Assembly (NCBI GenBank): GCA_036346275.1
Contig: CM070713.1
Span: forward strand, 75,880,382 to 75,944,381
DNA: 64,000 bases
Reading direction: 5' to 3'
Source of the DNA: Otatea glauca
Taxonomy: Eukaryota; Streptophyta; Magnoliopsida; Poales; Poaceae
Below the pieces are notes generated by a model. It had not been told where the DNA came from and did no database searches. It worked only from the letters and a program-made list of their open reading frames with translations. The position numbers and the translations under genes were made by a program. Every line of letters begins with the position of its first letter. The stretch's first letter is position 1. This document shows, one piece after another, positions 59,065-64,000 of the stretch.

Positions 59065-59910
59065 TACCTATTTCACTAAATATTTGCCATGTCAAATGGT
59101 GACCTTGGCTTCACGACCAAGAACAGCGTGGCAGAAAGTTTTGTAGCGCTATTTTTTAACCATGTGAAAATGGAGGTGAAGAAGAGAAGTTCAGTGTATA
59201 TGACAGATATACAATATGACAATTAGTACGGCCTTCCCTCCAAACTTGTTTGTGCTATTATTAGCTCTTACAATTTTGCCTTACACAGGGGGAGAGACGA
59301 CCAAGGAAGTCTACTGTGCAGTCTTAATACAACAATTCACTTAGCAGATAGTAGCATTACAGTGTACTAGTTCTTACTGTACATAGGAAGTACAGTTCGT
59401 GGGTTATTATGGGGAATTCCCCCGGTGACGAACAAATTTTGTACTGTTGTTTTCATACCTGTAAATGTGTATATTTTCCATTTGTCGATGCTTCTGTACA
59501 GAGTACAGTACGATGCAAAATTGTATGTAGAAGTAACTCTCTTCCAACCCCCTGTATAAACTATTGCCCATCATCATGTGAGGCATCATAATGCATCAAA
59601 AGCAAAATTGATTATGGACTTTCTGGAATTTGACAATGTTGCATCAAAATCGATTACTGGCGGGTTTTTTTTTTTCCTTTTTGACCAAGCTGTCGGCGTG
59701 CTCGTAATGTTTTCTGCTAGCTCGGTCCCTCACGAATCACCGAACCGTCACGCTTTTCCGTAAAACAAAACAAAGCCAATAAAAATGAGAAGCTCGCCTC
59801 CATCCATCCATCACTGGGCCGGAGACCTGCTCTACGCTAACCTACCTCCGACTCAGCACATGCCTCCCGTCCCCTCCCCAAAAGATAGAAGCTTGTGTGT
59901 AGGTAGTCCA
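59065..59910. other. 3' UTR and flank of the formin gene
   Basis: The first few hundred bases after the TGA are probably 3' UTR. No other gene was recognised. Confidence 0.45.
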
Positions 59911-60290
59911 CTCTTTTTTTTTTTCATTTTCAGTCTCATTCCGAATGAAATTATAAATCTAGCTCTTTTCTCGATCACGGAAGCACCGTTAGACGATACA
60001 TGTCACCTACTGTAATAGATGGTTAGCATCATAGATGCCCTCCTATCGAGCTTAGATACGCAACAGATACTTGCTGAACTCAACAGGAGGGGGTGCTTTC
60101 GAGCACAGGAAGTAAAGTAGGTCTTGTCGAGTCAGGCGTGCTCGGTAGGCTAGCTGCAACGGTCTTGGCTACATGCCAAGCTAAAAGAGTGCGGCAAACA
60201 ATATGTGTCGCCTGTCGCTGTTTCCATGGTCGGAAATAGGACAATTTTTGCAATTTCGTTCGAACGGAGACCAAATTTACAACAAAAGAA
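59911..60290. mobile_element. Foldback element D
   Basis: Left arm CAGTCTCATTCCGAATGAAA, right arm read inward GGTCTCCGTTCGAACGAAAT. Both continue to TTATAAATCTAG/TTGCAAAAATTG and GATCACGG/GACCATGG. ACGATACATGTCACCTACTG near 59993 is also found in element C (37774-37799, ACGATATATGTCACATACTG on the other strand). Confidence 0.65.
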
Positions 60291-60458
60291 ATGCACGATA
60301 GGGTCACGTAAGCCAAAGCTTCAAAAAGATAAGAGGAATTTTACATAGTATTATACTAATAGTATACGGTAGATAGTAGAAATTAGATATAACCACCGTT
60401 GATTTATTGAAGGTAATTTTTATTACTTCATTACCTGTGAAAATATAAATAAATACTA

Positions 60459-60762
60459 CTCCCTCCGTCCTGAAAAGTAAGGGACAGAAGAAATTTTAGA
60501 ACAGATTATGATTTCTGTCAAAAGACTCTAATGTCCCTATTTAATACTGTGTCTCTATTAATTGGCAACATGCATGCATTAATTAATCACGATTATAGAG
60601 AATGATCTGCCGCGTTTTTGTTTTGGAATATGTGTGGTTGCATGTATCTGCATGCATGGGCACAATTTGAGAACATAATTTAAGGGGGGAGAGCTCTCAA
60701 TCCTTAATATTGGAGGACACAATTTGAACGCTTCACTCCCTTACTTTCAAGGACGGAGAGAG
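60459..60762. mobile_element. Stowaway-type MITE
   Basis: TA (60457-60458) then CTCCCTCCGTCCTGAAAAGT; the other end read inward is CTCTCTCCGTCCTTGAAAGT, then TA (60763-60764). 304 bp, no ORF. Confidence 0.93.
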
Positions 60763-60943
60763 TAGCTAATATGATCTATGAGTGATCTGCAATGAATTTA
60801 CTGTACCATAAAAGAGAGAAATAAATACTTCGCCACACACAACGAGTACTACCCACTGACAGGTGGCCTTGTACCCTTTGCGTCCCCGCCAGTCAGCCTC
60901 GTGAACGCACCAACGCGGGGAAGCCTCCGCGTGTACTGAGCGG

Positions 60944-61128
60944 CGGTTCGGGGAGTCAAAACCGGCGGCTCGGACGGCTGGGAAAGCGACCGCGGGTCGG
61001 GGAGTCAACTCATAACCGAAGGCTCGGATGGCTAGGAAAGCGACCGCGGGTCGGGGAGTCATATCCGAAGCGGGTGACGCGTACAAGGGCGTGTCCCGAT
61101 CGGGCGGCTGGGAAAGCAACTGCGGCGG
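60944..61128 (+). repeat. Promoter-proximal tandem repeat of the aminopeptidase gene
   Basis: About three units of 50-76 bp with GGTCGGGGAGTCA and GGCTGGGAAAGCGACCGCG, ending just before the TATA box. Confidence 0.8.
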
Positions 61129-61129
61129 A

Positions 61130-61135
61130 TATATA
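61130..61135 (+). promoter_or_regulatory. Probable TATA box of the aminopeptidase gene
   Basis: GATATATACC in a GC-rich setting. Transcription would start near 61160, downstream of the ATG at 61157, which favours the ATG at 61312 as the start. Confidence 0.6.
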
Positions 61136-61311
61136 CCTCGCCTCCGCCCCCCTCCCATGGCCTCCGCCGCATCCACCTCCGCCGTCTTCGCGTCCCGCCT
61201 GCTCCGCCGCGCCTGCTGCGCCGCCTCTCGTGCGCACCCGCCGTCCTGTCCGCTCTCCCGTCCTCGCTGTCATTCGTCCCCCTCCACCGGCCTCTCGGGC
61301 ACCGCGCTCGG

Positions 61312-63083
61312 ATGGGACACACCGCCGCTGCCGCCTCCGCGGCCCCCGCGCTCGGTCTCACCAAGCCCAACGCCGTCGAACCGCCTCAGGTGTGTTGCCT
61401 GTTTGTGTGCTTCGAGTTGTTGTCGATTTATCTGATTATTTCTCCCTAGTTGACTTTATCAGGACTTGCTGTTGAAACACTAACCGACTCCTAGATAGAG
61501 ATCAAATTAGTGTTTTCCTACGCAAGATTGCATCTTTCTTTAGATTTGCCGGTTTGCTCCGTGCCAAGTTTCTGCATTTTACTACAAGTGAGCTCAACCT
61601 GTGCTCTCCTCTTGTTCTTGTAGGTTACTTTTGCCGCTAAAGACATCGAATTCTCCGATTGGAAGGGAGATATACTCGCCGTTGCGGTCACCGAGAAGGA
61701 TCTGTCTAAAGGCTCCGACTCCAAATTCGAGAATGCCGTGTTGAAGAAGCTGGACGACCAGCTCGGCGGTCTCCTGTCGGAGGCTTCCGCGGAGGAGGAT
61801 TTCACCGGGAAACCCGGGCAATCGGTGGTTCTCCGCCTCCCGAGGTGGGGTTTCAAGAGGGTGGGTCTGATTGGTCTTGGCCAGAACGCCCCGTCCACCA
61901 CCGCAGCTTGCCAGGGCATTGGTGAATCTGTGGCATCAGTTGCCAAGTCTGCTCAAGCTAGGAGCGCTGCTATTGTTCTTGCCTCCCCCAGTGGGATCCT
62001 GGAAGAGTTCAAGCTGAATGCTGCCGCCGCAATTGCTTCTGGTACTATAATGCTCGTGAACATGCTATTTTTCATAGGAAGGTTACGAAATGCATTGACT
62101 TATATATTCTCTCTATTTGAATTGCAGGAACTGTGCTCGGATTGCATGAGGACAGCAGATACAAGTCTGAGTCAAAGAAAGTGCATCTTAAACAAGTAGA
62201 TCTTATTGGATTGGGTTCCGGTCCGGAGGTGGACCGGAAACTTAAGTATGCCAATGTTCTTTCCTCAGGCGTGATATTTGGAAAAGAGCTTGTGAACTCA
62301 CCTGCAAATGTCCTCACCCCTGGTCAGTGAATGTCGTTCATAGGTTTCATTACGATATTTATTTTATTGCAATCCTCACTCGTTGTCCTTTCAGCTGTGC
62401 TTGCGGAGGAGGCATCAAAGATTGCTTTGACATACAGTGATGTATTCACTGCCGCGATATTAGATGTGGAGAAATGCAAAGAGCTAAAGATGGGCTCCTA
62501 CTTGGGAGTTGCTGCTGCTTCTGCAAATCCTGCTCACTTTATCCACTTGTGCTACAAACCCCCTGGTGGGAATGTCAAGAGAAAGCTGGCTATTGTTGGG
62601 AAGGGTCTAACTTTTGACAGGTTTGTACTACTTTCTGCATATTTCGTGGACTATTACAGTGACAGACTGCTAGAAATGAAAATAGATATGTCATCTTCGA
62701 TATGCTTTGTGGTGATGGTAGAACTTTTTGTGAAGATATTAATAACTGCTACTTCTTACACTTGATTCACCAATTTGTCTGCAGTGGTGGCTACAACATT
62801 AAGATTGGACCAGACTGCACTATTGAGCTGATGAAGAAGGACATGGGAGGCTCTGCAGCAGTATTTGGTGCAGCAAAAGCTTTGGGCCAAATCAAGCCTT
62901 CTGGAGTAGAGGTACTTTAGTTTTCAATTACTTGGATGAGTAACTTCTATGTTTTAGCTTATTTGCTAATGATTTCCCTTCGCACAGGTTCATTTTATTG
63001 TCGCTGCCTGTGAAAATATGATTAGTGGCACAGGCATGAGACCTGGTGACATTGTGACTGCTTCTAACGGGAAGACAATTGAG
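61312..63083 (+). CDS. LAP: Leucine aminopeptidase, M17 family (5' exons, partial)
   Basis: Exons 61312-61389, 61624-62041, 62128-62322, 62395-62620, 62785-62911 and 62988-63083 keep one frame through GT-AG introns. The start MGHTAAAASAAPALGLTKPN resembles the cytosolic plant LAP start MAHTLGLTQPN. The ATG at 61157 lies in another frame and would need a 1-bp change to add a transit peptide. Domains: N-terminal macro-like domain (to LGLHEDSRYKSESKK), then the metallopeptidase domain with LVNSPANVLTP, VGKGLTFDSGGYN (Lys and Asp metal ligands) and ELMKKDMGGSAA. The NTDAEGR signature and C-terminus lie outside. The enzyme is a hexameric, divalent-metal aminopeptidase removing N-terminal Leu and similar residues, with roles in peptide turnover and stress. 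The next intron contains an LTR element. Confidence 0.95.
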
Positions 63084-63099
63084 GTATATTTATACTTGC

Positions 63100-64000
63100 T
63101 GTGGTTAAAGACCAAGCAGTAGAAAAGGAGAGGGCTCTGTGCCTGTTCCCTACGAAGGGGATATGTTCTGAGACCCAAGTGTATGCTAGGGGCCGGGATG
63201 AGTGAGATGTAAAAAAGATGTTTTTATTTCAATCAGAATGCCTTGCCTACAGATCCTACTCCCAGGGCTATTCATAGGGGCCCTGCACGCAAGAGGTGAT
63301 TTTACAATAGTACCCCTACAAGGCCCCTAGGGTGCTAAAGGCTTTGTGGTATTTTACCCATGTGCTAGCTAGCCCATAGGTGCCATGATGCCTACGTACA
63401 TAGGCTTTTCTCCTCAGGTGGTGGCCCCCCCAGTGTACCCCCTTTGGTCAGGCAGGGGAACCTGGCTGAAGGGGGAATATGCCCCTTTGACATATGTCGA
63501 AGTCCTTACCGTGACTCTCGAAAGCTCTGTTGTTGATGCACCCCCAGCCTCGTGACGAGGGGGTCCCTTTGTCGGTGGACCCTTGTTGGGTCATATGGGG
63601 CAGTGGCCGTCCCCACGACAGGAGCTCCTCGTGGTCGGGGGCTTGCTTCGCCTTGCCAAAACTGCTCAATTTTCCCCGAAGGGTGTAGGCAACTGTCCCC
63701 CTTTGGCCCAGCGAAGGATTGAGACGTGTAGTACCTTGGTTTTCTTCTAAGGTCGTGAGATTTGCTGAAGTCATACTATTGGGGTCGAGTATTTGACACG
63801 CCAAAAGTGGTCTGGTTGTTGTTGCCAGATGGCTGGTGTCCCCGAGGCGGTTGGGGCATCATTGCAGTCGGATATTTGGAACTTGTGCCTTCTTGTTTTC
63901 CGCTTGTCTACCTTTATGATGGCTGATGACATGTTGATCCCTCATTGGCCCGGCTGTTGCCGTTTCGTGTCTCGGGGCTATTGGAGGTCTGTAAATAGCG
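63100..64000 (-). mobile_element. LTR retroelement in the aminopeptidase intron (partial)
   Basis: TGTGGTTAAAGACC at 63100 fits an LTR edge. Read on the minus strand, about 63300-63100 shows CCTATGAATAGCCC (TATA-like) followed by TTGAAATAAAAACATC, as in U3-R-U5 of grass LTRs. The other end is beyond the window, so size and target duplication are unknown. Confidence 0.6.

Noticed and set aside
61028..61435. 135-codon ORF as the aminopeptidase N-terminus
   Set aside because: It is out of frame with the enzyme at the exon 1 splice, while the ATG at 61312 gives a clean frame.

Overview
This is nuclear DNA from a plant, almost certainly a grass (Poaceae). The genes have many short GT-AG introns. 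The transposons are the usual grass mix: Stowaway and Tourist-like MITEs, a CACTA element whose subterminal repeats contain ATCACTGCCGG, and a Ty3/gypsy element of the Tat type with an antisense ORF. The genes are typical plant genes: an LRL/UNE12-type bHLH factor, a POLAR-like protein, a UBC27-type E2, a class II formin and an M17 leucine aminopeptidase. I cannot name the species from sequence alone.

Layout: 1-1.6 kb holds the 5' exons of a bHLH gene (minus strand, 3' end outside the window). 1.9-7.3 kb is intergenic, with a hAT-like element, an LTR remnant and a Stowaway MITE. 7.4-22.4 kb is one 14.9-kb Ty3/gypsy element (TSD TATAC) that landed inside a Stowaway-like MITE. It carries broken gag, protease, RT/RNase H and integrase, an antisense ORF and a tandem array of about 30 units. 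22.6-24.5 kb is a CACTA derivative (TSD CGT) keeping the end of a C48/Ulp1-like peptidase. 25.2-26.5 kb is a POLAR-like gene (minus). 27.9-29.4 kb is a broken, 3'-truncated UBC27-type E2 gene (minus). 29.9-32.5 kb holds a long-TIR element, a short repeat, a Tourist-like MITE and a hAT element. 33.0-35.6 kb is a fragment resembling the tail of a UBP23-type deubiquitinase (minus) with duplicated exons. 36.3-38.6 kb holds an LTR-like segment and three related foldback elements.

40.5-59.1 kb is a complete 17-exon class II formin gene (+; 1,382 codons plus stop, frame open through every junction I assigned). Its introns hold a nested set of retroelements: an antisense 151-bp copia solo LTR, a 1.5-kb solo LTR, and an 8.2-kb copia element that itself contains a 2.9-kb solo LTR. 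Each has a perfect 5-bp target duplication. 59.9-60.8 kb has a fourth foldback element and a Stowaway MITE. 61.3-63.1 kb is the 5' half of a leucine aminopeptidase gene (+), followed in its intron by the start of another LTR element that leaves the window.

The genes are independent loci, with no operon-like logic. The main stories are how much insertion the formin gene tolerates while staying open, the foldback family, and the contrast between the gypsy element (many small deletions) and the copia element (Gln/Arg-to-stop transitions).
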